Shown: in pieces, positions 16,221 through 24,784 of the stretch
Numbering within the stretch: the first letter of the stretch is position 1
How the letters are laid out: every line of letters begins with the position of its first letter
Source: Arthrobacter sp. ov118
GTDB lineage: Bacteria > Actinomycetota > Actinomycetes > Actinomycetales > Micrococcaceae
Assembly (NCBI RefSeq): GCF_900116495.1
Contig: NZ_FPAY01000001.1
Span: 992,001 to 1,056,000, forward strand
Reading direction: 5' to 3'
Length of the DNA stretch: 64,000 nt
Notes under the pieces: model-generated
The model's input: the letters and a program-made list of their open reading frames with translations, nothing else
Database searches by the model: none
What the model was told of the DNA's origin: nothing
Position numbers and translations under genes: made by a program

Positions 16221-17006
16221 ATGACAAACTGCACCATCATCGGCCTGGGCGAAGCAGGAGCAGCCTACGCCGAAGCACTGGCGGCCGCCGGCCACCGGGT
16301 CACGGGGTTTGACCCGGTGGCCCCCGCCACCCCGCCGGGAACAATCCGGGCAGCGACCGCCGCTGAAGCCTGCCAGGACGCCGAAATCGTCCTGGTGCTC
16401 ACCGGCGCGGCCGCTGCCCGCAGCGTCGCGAAGGACTGCCTGCCGGCGCTCCCGGCAGGCAGCACCTACGCGGATTTCACCTCGTCCTCCCCCGCGGTCA
16501 TGCAGGAACTCGGCCGGCATCCCGGCCAGGCGCTCTTCGCCGACGTCGCGATCCTCGGGCCCGTCGCCGCGCTCGGCGTCAAGACTCCCCTCATGGTCAG
16601 CGGCCCGGGATCGGCTGCCGTCGCGGAGCTGTTGACGCCGCTGGGGGCCGAGGTTGAGATTGCCGACGGCGGCCCGGGGGCGGCCATGTCCCACAAGCTG
16701 CTGCGCAGCGTCCTGATGAAAGGCCTCGCCTCGGTGGTGGTCGAAGCCGTCACCGCCGGCCGGGCTGCAGGGCTCGAGGAATGGATCCGGGAGCAAATCG
16801 CCCGCCAGCTCGCCGGCGACGGCCAGGCCGTCATCGACAGGCTCCTCACCGGAACGTCCAAGCACGCCGTCCGACGGTCCCGGGAAATGCAGGACACGGC
16901 AAACTACCTTGCCGAGCTCGGCGTCCCCGCAGAAATGACGACCGCCTCAGCTGCAGCGCTGACACGCATCGCAACAGCACCGGCCCCCGAGGCTGCCCTG
17001 CGCTGA
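16221..17006 (+). CDS. 6-phosphogluconate dehydrogenase-like NAD(P) oxidoreductase (DUF1932)
   Basis: A 261-residue beta-hydroxyacid dehydrogenase relative. The Rossmann motif GLGEAGAAYAEAL is at residues 9-21. The substrate loop FTSSSPAV resembles the family's DxSS/ST segment. A catalytic lysine candidate lies in MSHKLLRSVLMKGLASVV (about 155-172), and the C-terminal DUF1932-type helical domain follows. Likely it oxidises a 2- or 3-hydroxy acid with NAD(P), supplying or using the RraA substrate. The true substrate cannot be read from the sequence. Confidence 0.8.
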   Translation: MTNCTIIGLGEAGAAYAEALAAAGHRVTGFDPVAPATPPGTIRAATAAEACQDAEIVLVLTGAAAARSVAKDCLPALPAGSTYADFTSSSPAVMQELGRHPGQALFADVAILGPVAALGVKTPLMVSGPGSAAVAELLTPLGAEVEIADGGPGAAMSHKLLRSVLMKGLASVVVEAVTAGRAAGLEEWIREQIARQLAGDGQAVIDRLLTGTSKHAVRRSREMQDTANYLAELGVPAEMTTASAAALTRIATAPAPEAALR

Positions 17007-17085
17007 ACGCGCATAAGGCAGAATCGATGAATAGGGAATCAACGATGAACCCTGAAGCACACCAAAACCCCGAAGGAGCAGCCCG

Positions 17086-18423
17086 ATGATCGGCATCTGG
17101 GCCCTGGGAGCCTATCTGGCCGTCATCCTGCTGTGGACCACCGTCATCAAACGCAGCGTCGGCGAAGCGATGCTCCTCGGATTCCTCGCTGTCCTTCCCT
17201 TCACCGGGACCGCCGCCGGCCAGACCGGCTGGAACGCCCTCTACGCGGCCGTAACCGATGAGATCGTCTATGCCACGATGGCGTTCGTCTTCATGGGTTA
17301 TCTGCTGGAGCGGACCGGGGTGCTGGACCGGCTCATCGAACTGTTGAACTCCCTGATCGGTGGGATGAAGGGTGGTCCTGCCTGGGTCTCCACCATCGCA
17401 TCGGCCGGGTTGGGCGGCGTGGTCCACAACCAGGCGGCGATCGCTGCCACCGTGGGTTCGGTGACCATCCCGTGGATGGAAAAGTCCCGTCTCGATAAGC
17501 CGTCCGCGGCAACGCTCGTGGCAGGCAATGCGGGAATGGGCATTACGTTCCCGTTCAGCGCGTCCATGTTCGTCCTGGTCGGATCCGCCACCGTCGGGCC
17601 GCTGCTTCAGGTCAACGATCTTGTCATTCCGCTCCTGGTCGGCGGGCTCTGGTGCTTCCTGCACCGCATGATCGTCACCTATGTGCTGATCCGCCAGTCC
17701 GACATGGCACCCGTCGATGCGGCCGACCGAACACCCGTCCGGCGGGCGTTCGCCCAGGGCTGGGCCACCCTGCTCCTGTTCATCGTTGTGGCCATCCCGC
17801 TGATCATTACCTCCGGGGCCATCGCCGACTTCCTGTCCGGCTGGACGGGCTCCGACGTGACCAAGTCCATCAGCATCATCGTCTGGATCCCTGTGGTCCT
17901 CATCATCACCGGCCTCATCCTGGGCCGGCGCCGGCTGCCGCGCGGCAGGAAGGCCTGCTGGGACTTCCTGCAGCAGTCCGCACCGCGTTTCGGCGTCGTC
18001 GGTGTCACGGTGGTCTTCGCCTTCGCCGGCGCCAACGCCCTGGCCGCCACCGGACTGCCCAAGCAAATGACGGCACTGCTGAACCAGTTCAACCTGCCGC
18101 TGTGGCTGCTGGCCATCCTGATCGGGCTGATTGTCATCGCGGTGGCCGCGCCCCTCTCCGCGACGGCGACGATGGCCGCCGTCGGAACCGTAGGTGTTGC
18201 CACCCTAGTCGCCGCCGGTGTGCCGGCCACCACCGCGGCGGTCGCCGTACTGGTGTTCTCCTCCTGCGAGGCGGCCGTCCCGCCCGGCGGCGCACCGTTG
18301 TACGTCGCCTGCGGGATCGCGGATGTGGACCCGATCAAGACTTTCGCCCGCCTGTTCGCACTCTACGCCCTGCCGCTGCTGGCCATCGGGGTGCTGATCG
18401 CCGTCGGCGTTCTCCCCGTCTAA
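17086..18423 (+). CDS. TRAP transporter large permease (DctM-type)
   Basis: A 445-residue polytopic protein with 11-12 hydrophobic segments, similar to the DctM subunit of TRAP importers. The family pattern is seen in MGYLLERTGVLDRLIELLNS, then the Gly/Ala-rich re-entrant segment VVHNQAAIAATVGSVTIP, and a second half-repeat with APLSATATMAAVGTVG. A DctM normally needs a DctQ small subunit and a DctP receptor. Only a 91-residue two-helix protein follows, and no DctP-like gene is in the cluster. It may work with that mini-subunit alone, or borrow a receptor. Confidence 0.8.
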   Translation: MIGIWALGAYLAVILLWTTVIKRSVGEAMLLGFLAVLPFTGTAAGQTGWNALYAAVTDEIVYATMAFVFMGYLLERTGVLDRLIELLNSLIGGMKGGPAWVSTIASAGLGGVVHNQAAIAATVGSVTIPWMEKSRLDKPSAATLVAGNAGMGITFPFSASMFVLVGSATVGPLLQVNDLVIPLLVGGLWCFLHRMIVTYVLIRQSDMAPVDAADRTPVRRAFAQGWATLLLFIVVAIPLIITSGAIADFLSGWTGSDVTKSISIIVWIPVVLIITGLILGRRRLPRGRKACWDFLQQSAPRFGVVGVTVVFAFAGANALAATGLPKQMTALLNQFNLPLWLLAILIGLIVIAVAAPLSATATMAAVGTVGVATLVAAGVPATTAAVAVLVFSSCEAAVPPGGAPLYVACGIADVDPIKTFARLFALYALPLLAIGVLIAVGVLPV

Positions 18424-18435
18424 GGAACAGAAATA

Positions 18436-18711
18436 ATGCAGAAGTTTCGACACATCATCAACGCTGTCTTCGTCGTCAGCCTGGCGGCGCTCCTCCTCGC
18501 GGGAATCGTCTTCGTTGCGGGACAGGCGCTGGCCCTGCTCACCGGGCAGGGCGGCTGGCTGGCAATCCTCAACGACGCCGTCAAGGGTCCGGCGTGCATC
18601 GCCGCCTCCGTCTGCGCCATCGCCGGGTTCCTGCTCAGCTACAGTGCGGAAGAAAAGAAGGCAGAAAAAAAGCTACGGAACCAGCCGCAGCAGGAAGCAC
18701 GGCTGCCATGA
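18436..18711 (+). CDS. Small two-helix membrane protein after the TRAP permease
   Basis: I do not recognise a family. The 91 residues contain two hydrophobic segments (about 8-34 and 50-69) and a highly charged C-terminus (EEKKAEKKLRNQPQQE). It starts 12 bases after the permease, and its stop overlaps the ATG of the next gene, so it is embedded in the operon. Size and place suggest a reduced DctQ-like partner, though DctQ proteins usually have four helices. This role is inference only. Confidence 0.65.
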   Translation: MQKFRHIINAVFVVSLAALLLAGIVFVAGQALALLTGQGGWLAILNDAVKGPACIAASVCAIAGFLLSYSAEEKKAEKKLRNQPQQEARLP

Positions 18712-19712
18712 CGGCCCCCGACTCCAGCACCGACGCCGGGGACACGACCTACCCCTCCCACCAGGATCTGCTGGAACGCGCCGGCCGACTCGCCGGCACC
18801 TCGTGGGGCCTGTTTCCCGACGCCGAGCGCGGCACCCCGTCCTTCATCCAGCCCCGGACAGTCAAGGAGGCCGCCAGTTGCATCAGAACCGGAACCGTCT
18901 TCGGCCTGGACTATCCTGCCGACGCTTTCGACCCCGGCATGTCCCTGAAACGGCGGGCACCCCGGCACACCATCTACTCGGCACACCCCGCCCACCGGGA
19001 TGACTACCTCGACGGGTACTACCTTCAGGGATCCACCCAGATCGACGGCCTCCGGCACCGCCGGGCCGACGACATCGGCTTCTACAACGGCACCCCGGAC
19101 GAGGAGATACGCGAAGGAACAGCCGCCCTCGGAATCCAGGCCTGGGCTGAACAACCCATCGCCGGCCGGGGCGTGCTGGTGGACATCGACGGCTACTGCA
19201 GAGACCTGGGCACACCCATCGACCACGCCGGCGGACAGCCCCTCGGCCTCGGGCTCATCCAGGCCGCCGCCCGCGCGCAATCCCTCACCTTCCAGCCGGG
19301 CGACATCCTGATGCTGCACACAGGCTGGTGCGAATGGTTCCTTGCTCTCCCGCCCGAGGACAAGAACACCCTCCGTGACAGCCGCCGGGCCACCGGCATC
19401 GAACAATCAGCAGAGTTCGTCGCCTGGGCCTGGGACAGCCAGCTCGCCGTCCTCGCCGCGGACAACTTTGCCGTCGAATGCCTCCCGCCGGTTCCGGCCA
19501 GCCCCTACCGCGTCACGGCACCGAACGACCACGGCATGATGCACCAGCAGTTCCTCGCCAAGCTCGGCCTGCCCCTGGGCGAACTCTGGAACCTCGGCCC
19601 GCTCAGCCGGCACATGAAGGCCGCCGGCAGCTGGGACGCACTTGTCACCATCAAACCGCTGAACATCACGGGGGCAACCGGGTCACCGGCGAACGCCACG
19701 GCCATAACCTAG
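18708..19712 (+). CDS. Cyclase-family hydrolase (kynurenine formamidase-like)
   Basis: A metal-dependent hydrolase of the cyclase superfamily, 334 residues. The usual HxGTHxDxxxH metal motif appears as LQGSTQIDGLRH (about residues 104-115), the Gln-Asp-His variant of one subfamily. Supporting stretches are GVLVDIDGYCRD, FQPGDILMLHTGW and the late DNFAVECLP. Members hydrolyse amides, lactones or cyclic ketones. The ATG at 18708 overlaps the previous stop as ATGA. As the last gene of the cluster it could open a ring or amide in the imported compound, whose products then meet the dehydrogenase and aldolase. The substrate is unknown. Confidence 0.82.
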   Translation: MTAPDSSTDAGDTTYPSHQDLLERAGRLAGTSWGLFPDAERGTPSFIQPRTVKEAASCIRTGTVFGLDYPADAFDPGMSLKRRAPRHTIYSAHPAHRDDYLDGYYLQGSTQIDGLRHRRADDIGFYNGTPDEEIREGTAALGIQAWAEQPIAGRGVLVDIDGYCRDLGTPIDHAGGQPLGLGLIQAAARAQSLTFQPGDILMLHTGWCEWFLALPPEDKNTLRDSRRATGIEQSAEFVAWAWDSQLAVLAADNFAVECLPPVPASPYRVTAPNDHGMMHQQFLAKLGLPLGELWNLGPLSRHMKAAGSWDALVTIKPLNITGATGSPANATAIT

Positions 19713-19744
19713 CTCGGGATCACGGTGGGAACCACCCGCCGAAC

Positions 19745-20620
19745 TCAGCCTTCCAGGACTTGCAGGATCCCGAACTCGCCCACCGAGAACATCCGCGGAT
19801 TGTCGTCGGAATTGCTCAGCATGGCCGTGGACAGGACCAGAGCCCAGCCACGGGCCCTCGTCCAGGTGTCCCGGTCAACTGAGGAGCCAAAGGCGTCGAG
19901 AAAGCGTTGGCGGGCGCCGGCGTCGAACATCAACCATCCCACGGCGAGATCCACCGCCGGGTCCCCTGCCCCGACATCGCCGAAATCGATCACGCCGGCC
20001 AGTGAACCGTCGGTCTCCAGCAGAATGTTGCCCGGGTGCAGGTCGCCGTGGAGCATCATCGCCGGGCCCTTCCATGCTCCGGCGGCACGGGCCCGCACCC
20101 ACAGGGCTCCCAGCTCCGCTGCCCGGGGGTAGCGTTCCCTGTCCTCAAGCCTTTCCCGTACGGCCGCATCGCGGTCCCCCAGCGGCACACCGCGGAAAGG
20201 ATTCACCGGGACTCCTGCGTCGGCGGGCACGTGGAGGGACAGAAGAAAGGCGGCAAGGCCTTCGGCGGCCGGCCCGCGGTCCGCTGGCCCGACGTCGGCT
20301 GCCGGGGCACCGGGAACCCACCGCACGATGCTCCACGGCCAGGGAAACTCCGGCGACGGCCGGCCGGCGTGGACGGGGACCGGCACCGGGACCGGCGACC
20401 GCTCGGCGACGCCGGGAAGGTACCGCTGCTCATGCAGGATCAGCGGTACGGCCTCGGCACGGCGGGGCAGCCGGACGGCCAGATCATCCCCAAGCCGGAA
20501 GGTCCCGTTGTCCCAGCCATTGGCAACCCGCACCAGCGCGCGGCCGGCGAGGTCGGGCCGTTGGTCCCGGAGGAGGGAACGGACGACGGCGGCGCTTACC
20601 TCCACGGTGGCTGGTGGCAT
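19745..20620 (-). CDS. Aminoglycoside phosphotransferase-family kinase
   Basis: An APH-type small-molecule kinase, about 291 residues. The catalytic loop HGDLHPGN and the following IDFGDVGAGDPAVDLAVGW (metal-binding Asp) are clear. The N-lobe contains LAVRLPRR, with a nucleotide-binding arginine or lysine region. The ATG at 20620 is reported. A TTG at 20629 has a better placed GGAG site and would add three residues. It is convergent with the cyclase gene and divergent from hyi. Members phosphorylate antibiotics, choline, homoserine or sugars, so the substrate is open and resistance should not be assumed. Confidence 0.8.
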   Translation of the reverse strand: MPPATVEVSAAVVRSLLRDQRPDLAGRALVRVANGWDNGTFRLGDDLAVRLPRRAEAVPLILHEQRYLPGVAERSPVPVPVPVHAGRPSPEFPWPWSIVRWVPGAPAADVGPADRGPAAEGLAAFLLSLHVPADAGVPVNPFRGVPLGDRDAAVRERLEDRERYPRAAELGALWVRARAAGAWKGPAMMLHGDLHPGNILLETDGSLAGVIDFGDVGAGDPAVDLAVGWLMFDAGARQRFLDAFGSSVDRDTWTRARGWALVLSTAMLSNSDDNPRMFSVGEFGILQVLEG

Positions 20621-21018
20621 TCCTGCCAATCGGGCTCCGCCTTCCTTCTCGATTACACATGCTGCATCCACGGTTACATCGACGGTGCGAGTCTGACTGT
20701 ACGCCCGCGGCGCGCACGGGCCGCGACGGCGGCGAGCCACATCAACGCGACGATGGGCATCGAGAGCGCCCGATGCTGTCGGCGAGAGGGTTGACTGCCG
20801 CCCAGCCCGCCCCTAGACTTTTCATAAAGCAAGATATTGTTTCCACAATACGAAATATTTGATTGAAAATGCGGTTCTGTAAGTGGAAATGCCGGTTCAA
20901 CTGCCGACTCAAAGTGCCCGCAGAAGTGACTTCCACTGCAGCCCCGGGAAACAATGTCGAGAAGCCGTCCGCCAGGACCCGCCGGAGCCGCTCCGGCGCA
21001 CAGCCCAAAGGAATCACA
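20621..21018. other. Divergent region before hyi
   Basis: There is no recognised gene in these 398 bases. The stretch holds the presumed promoters of the APH-family kinase and hyi, and an AT-rich patch at 20818-20885 containing the operator-like motif at 20840-20855. From that patch to the hyi ATG is about 160 bases, so hyi may have a long leader. Confidence 0.6.
20840..20855. promoter_or_regulatory. Putative IclR operator upstream of hyi
   Basis: TTTCCACAATACGAAA has TTTC/GAAA ends as seen in many IclR sites, flanked by ATATTG and TATTTG. It shares TCCAYAATACGA with the site before malic enzyme. A weaker relative, TTTCGTTGTGTGAAA, lies upstream of uricase at 666-680. Together they suggest a glyoxylate/purine regulon. 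Confidence 0.6.
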
Positions 21019-21819
21019 ATGACGTACTCCGTGAACTGCTCCATCCTCCTGACGGAGCTTCCCCTGCTGGACCGCCCGGCCGCGGCGAAGGCTGCCGGTT
21101 TTGACGCCGTCGAGTTCTGGTGGCCGTTTGAATCCTCCGTCCCCGCCGACGCAGAGATCAACCGCTTTGAGAACGCCATCACCGACGCCGGCGTGCAGCT
21201 CACGGGCCTGAACTTCAATGCCGGCGACATGCCTGGCGGAGACCGGGGCCTCGTGTCCTGGATGGGCCGCGGCTCCGAATTCCAGGACAACGTCGACGTC
21301 GTCGCCGGGATCGGCGGGCGCCTCGGCTGTACCGCCTTCAACGCCCTCTACGGCAACCGCCAGGAGGGGCACTCCCCGGAGGCGCAGGACGAACTGGCCG
21401 TCACCAACCTGGCGGCCGCAGCGGCCGCCGTCGCCCGGATCGGCGGGACGGTGCTGCTGGAGCCGGTCAGCGGCGCACCCCGCTACCCTCTGCTGACCGC
21501 GGCGGCCGCGCTCGGCGTCATCGCCCGGGTCAAGGACCAAACCGGCGCTGACAACCTCAGGCTCCTCGCCGACTTCTACCACCTGTCAGTCAACGGCGAG
21601 GACGTCGGCGCCGTCATCGAACACCACGCCAAGGACTTCGGCCACATCCAGATCGCCGACAGCCCGGGCCGCGGCGCCCCCGGAACCGGGAACCTGCCGC
21701 TCGGCGAATGGATCACCCGCAGCCGCGAACTCGGCTATGCGGGCTACATCGGCCTCGAATACAAGGAACCCGCCGAGACCGCCTTCACCTGGGCAATCCG
21801 CCAGGACGTCGCCGGTTAA
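21019..21819 (+). CDS. hyi: Hydroxypyruvate isomerase
   Basis: Interconverts hydroxypyruvate and tartronate semialdehyde in the cytoplasm. It is a 266-residue AP endonuclease 2/xylose isomerase-like TIM barrel. Landmarks are AGFDAVEFWWPF (first metal-side strand), NFNAGDMPGGDRG, VLLEPVSG (metal-binding Glu), LLADFYHLSVNGED, GHIQIADSPGRGAPGTG and GYIGLEYKEP. The ATG follows AAAGGAAT. It is the first gene of a hyi-glxR-gcl-glxK-allB operon, where it keeps the reductase substrate and its isomer in balance. Confidence 0.94.
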   Translation: MTYSVNCSILLTELPLLDRPAAAKAAGFDAVEFWWPFESSVPADAEINRFENAITDAGVQLTGLNFNAGDMPGGDRGLVSWMGRGSEFQDNVDVVAGIGGRLGCTAFNALYGNRQEGHSPEAQDELAVTNLAAAAAAVARIGGTVLLEPVSGAPRYPLLTAAAALGVIARVKDQTGADNLRLLADFYHLSVNGEDVGAVIEHHAKDFGHIQIADSPGRGAPGTGNLPLGEWITRSRELGYAGYIGLEYKEPAETAFTWAIRQDVAG

Positions 21820-21886
21820 TCCCCACCCGCTCCCTGGCGGCGTGGGCCACCGGCCGCCACACCAGACTTTCAGTAAGGAAGAACAG

Positions 21887-22765
21887 ATGAGCAACGTTGC
21901 AGTGATCGGACTCGGCATCATGGGCCTGCCCATGGCCATCAACCTCGTCAAGGCCGGCCACACGGTCACCGGCTTCAACCGCAGCCAGGACAAGGTGGAC
22001 AAGTTGGCTTCGGAAGGCGGCCGGGGTGCCGCCAGCATCGGTGAGGCCGTCAAGGATGCCGACGTCGTCATCACCATGGTGCCGGATTCCCCCGACGTCG
22101 AAGCCGTCGTCACCGGCCCCGACGGCGTCTTCGCCAACTCCCGCAAGGGCACCTTGTGGATCGACGCGTCCAGCATCCGCCCCGACGTCGCCAAACGCCT
22201 GGCCGACGAGGCCCGGGCCGCCGGGATCCGTCCCCTCGACGCACCGGTTTCCGGCGGCGAACAGGGCGCCATCGACGCCGCCCTCTCCATCATGGTCGGC
22301 GGCGAGGCAGCCGACTTCGAGGCAGCCCGGGACGTCCTGGACGCCGTCGGCAGGACCATTGTCCACGTCGGTCCCTCCGGTTCCGGCCAGACGGTGAAGG
22401 CGGCGAACCAGCTGATCGTGGCCGTCAACATCGAGGTCCTTGGCGAGGCGATCGCATTCCTCGAGGCCTACGGCGTGGACACCGACGCCGCACTCAAGGT
22501 CCTCGGCGGCGGCCTGGCCGGATCCAAGGTGCTGGACCAGAAGGGCCAGAAGATGCTGGACCGCAACTTCGACCCCGGCTTCCGCCTGGCCCTGCACCAC
22601 AAGGACCTCGGCATCGTCACGGCCGCCGCCCGGGAGGCCAACGTGGCCGTCCCCCTCGGCGCCGTCGTCGCGCAGCTCGTCGCCGCCACCGTCAACCAGG
22701 GCGACGGCGGACTGGACCACTCCGGGCTCTTCAAGCAGGTCCTCCAGCTCAGCGGCCGCAACTAG
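21887..22765 (+). CDS. glxR: Tartronate semialdehyde reductase (2-hydroxy-3-oxopropionate reductase)
   Basis: Reduces tartronate semialdehyde to D-glycerate with NAD(P)H. The protein has 292 residues of the beta-hydroxyacid dehydrogenase family. It shows VAVIGLGIMGLPMAINL (dinucleotide motif, 4-20), DAPVSGGEQGA (substrate loop, about 118-128) and VKAANQLIVAVN with the catalytic lysine near residue 170. The start at 21887 has AAGGAAG upstream; the reading frame is open further upstream but without homology. It lies between hyi and gcl, exactly as the pathway needs. Confidence 0.95.
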   Translation: MSNVAVIGLGIMGLPMAINLVKAGHTVTGFNRSQDKVDKLASEGGRGAASIGEAVKDADVVITMVPDSPDVEAVVTGPDGVFANSRKGTLWIDASSIRPDVAKRLADEARAAGIRPLDAPVSGGEQGAIDAALSIMVGGEAADFEAARDVLDAVGRTIVHVGPSGSGQTVKAANQLIVAVNIEVLGEAIAFLEAYGVDTDAALKVLGGGLAGSKVLDQKGQKMLDRNFDPGFRLALHHKDLGIVTAAAREANVAVPLGAVVAQLVAATVNQGDGGLDHSGLFKQVLQLSGRN

Positions 22766-22989
22766 CCGCACCGCCGGCCACCTCCCCGGCCGGCCACCTC
22801 CGCCTCACTGCCACTTCCCGGCCCCGCCGCGGGGCACATTTGACACGAAATGTCGGCCCGCCGTCGGCGTTTCCCGTCCCCCAGGCCGTCAATATACCTC
22901 CGACGGCATAGGGCTTCCTTCAGCACACCCAAAATTGGCCCGCAGGGGCAATCCCCGCAGGGACATTTCAGACTTTCAAGGAGCACACC
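22766..22989 (+). promoter_or_regulatory. Gap before gcl with inverted repeat
   Basis: A 224-base gap inside an otherwise tight operon. It contains ACATTT-GACACG-AAATGT (22840-22857), a perfect 6-base inverted repeat, and a TATACC-like box near 22893. It may carry a second promoter for gcl-glxK-allB. No small gene is convincing. Confidence 0.4.
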
Positions 22990-24783
22990 ATGACCAAGAT
23001 GCGCACCGTAGACGTTGCCGTCGCCATTCTGGAAAAGGAGGGTGCCACCGAGGCGTTCGGCCTCCCCGGCGCGGCGATCAACCCGTTCTATTCGGCCATG
23101 CGGGCCCACGGCGGCATCCGCCACACCCTGGCCCGCCACGTCGAGGGCGCCAGCCACATGGCTGACGGGTACTCCCGGTCCGGCGATGGCAAGATCGGCA
23201 TCTGCATCGGCACCTCGGGTCCCGCGGGCACCGACATGATCACCGGGCTGTATGCGGCCTGGGCCGACTCCATCCCGATGCTCTGCATCACCGGCCAGGC
23301 GCCGGTGGCGAAGCTCCACAAGGAAGATTTCCAGGCCGTGGACATCGAATCCATCGCCAAGCCCGTCACCAAGATGGCCATGACCGTCCTGGAACCCGGC
23401 CAGGTCCCCGGCGCCTTCCAGAAGGCCTTCCAGCTGATGCGCTCCGGCCGGCCGGGCCCGGTCCTGCTGGACCTGCCCATCGACGTGCAGCTGGCCGAAA
23501 TCGAGTTCGACATCGACGCCTATGAGCCGCTCCCCGTGGAGAAGCCGCGGGCCAGCCGCAAGCAGCTCGAAAAAGCACTGGGCCTGCTCACCGCGGCCCG
23601 CCGCCCGCTGATCGTCGCCGGCGGCGGGGTCATCAACGCCGGAGCGTCCGGACAGCTGGTGGAACTGGCCGAACTGCTGGGCGTTCCGGTGATCCCCACC
23701 CTGATGGGCTGGGGTGCGATCCCGGATGACCACGAGCTCATGGCCGGCATGGTGGGCCTGCAGACCAGCCACCGCTACGGCAACGAGACCTTCCTGCACA
23801 GCGACTTCGTGATCGGGATTGGCAACCGCTGGGCCAACCGCCACACCGGCGGCCTGGAGACCTATACGGCCGGCCGCAAGTTCGTCCACATCGACATCGA
23901 GCCCACCCAGATTGGCCGCGTATTCTCCCCGGACCTGGGCATCGCGTCCGACGCCGGAGCCGCCCTCGCCGGGCTGGTCGGCCTCGCCCTGGAGCGCAAG
24001 GCCGCCGGCACCCTGCCGGACTACAGCACCTGGGTTGCCGAGTGCGCTAACCGCAAGGCCACCCTCCACCGCAAGACGCACTTCGAGAACATCCCGATCA
24101 AACCGCAGCGCGTCTACGAGGAGATGAACCGGTCCTTCGGCCCCGAAACCACCTACGTCTCCACGATCGGCCTGTCCCAGATCGCCGGCGCCCAGATGCT
24201 GCATGTCTTTGGTCCGCGCAAGTGGATCAACGCGGGCCAGGCCGGACCGCTTGGCTGGACCGCGCCGGCCGCCCTGGGCGTGGTGCGCGGCAAGCCGGAC
24301 GAGACCGTGGTGGCGCTCTCCGGCGACTACGATTTCCAGTTCATGATCGAGGAGCTGGCCGTGGGCGCACAGTTCAACCTGCCGTACATCCACGTGGTGG
24401 TCAACAACTCCTACCTCGGGCTGATTCGCCAGTCCCAGCGCGGCTTTTCCATGGAACAGAACGTGTCCCTGGCTTTCGAGAACATCAACTCACCCGCCGT
24501 GGACGGAAGCCTGGCCAGCGGCTACGGTGTGGACCACGTCAAGGTTGCCGAGGGACTGGGCTGCAAGGCCGTCCGCGTCGAGGACCCCAACGAGCTCGGC
24601 GCCGGCCTCGACCAGGCCAAAGCCCTAGCCAGCGAGTTCAGGGTCCCCGTCGTGGTGGAAGTCATCCTGGAGAAGGTCACGAACATCGCCATGGGCACGG
24701 AGATTAACGCGATCAACGAGTACGAGCCCCTGGCCGAGTCCGCCGAGGACGCCCCGACCGCCATCCTGGCCCTGCAGGCCTGA
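22990..24783 (+). CDS. gcl: Glyoxylate carboligase
   Basis: Joins two glyoxylate molecules to tartronate semialdehyde and CO2. It is a thiamine diphosphate enzyme with FAD-fold remnants, 597 residues (E. coli enzyme 593). In ARHVEGASHMADGYS the residue at 51 is Val where nearly all ThDP enzymes have the catalytic Glu; Val51 is the known hallmark of Gcl. The ThDP/Mg motif starts GDYDFQFMIEEL and ends VVVNNSYLGLIRQ (about 438-475). A GGAG site precedes the ATG. It ends one base before the glycerate kinase start, so the two are coupled. Confidence 0.97.
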   Translation: MTKMRTVDVAVAILEKEGATEAFGLPGAAINPFYSAMRAHGGIRHTLARHVEGASHMADGYSRSGDGKIGICIGTSGPAGTDMITGLYAAWADSIPMLCITGQAPVAKLHKEDFQAVDIESIAKPVTKMAMTVLEPGQVPGAFQKAFQLMRSGRPGPVLLDLPIDVQLAEIEFDIDAYEPLPVEKPRASRKQLEKALGLLTAARRPLIVAGGGVINAGASGQLVELAELLGVPVIPTLMGWGAIPDDHELMAGMVGLQTSHRYGNETFLHSDFVIGIGNRWANRHTGGLETYTAGRKFVHIDIEPTQIGRVFSPDLGIASDAGAALAGLVGLALERKAAGTLPDYSTWVAECANRKATLHRKTHFENIPIKPQRVYEEMNRSFGPETTYVSTIGLSQIAGAQMLHVFGPRKWINAGQAGPLGWTAPAALGVVRGKPDETVVALSGDYDFQFMIEELAVGAQFNLPYIHVVVNNSYLGLIRQSQRGFSMEQNVSLAFENINSPAVDGSLASGYGVDHVKVAEGLGCKAVRVEDPNELGAGLDQAKALASEFRVPVVVEVILEKVTNIAMGTEINAINEYEPLAESAEDAPTAILALQA

Positions 24784-24784
24784 G

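Noticed and set aside
19745..20620. Aminoglycoside resistance gene
   Set aside because: The APH fold is clear, but the same fold covers many metabolic kinases, and nothing here points to a drug substrate or mobile resistance context.
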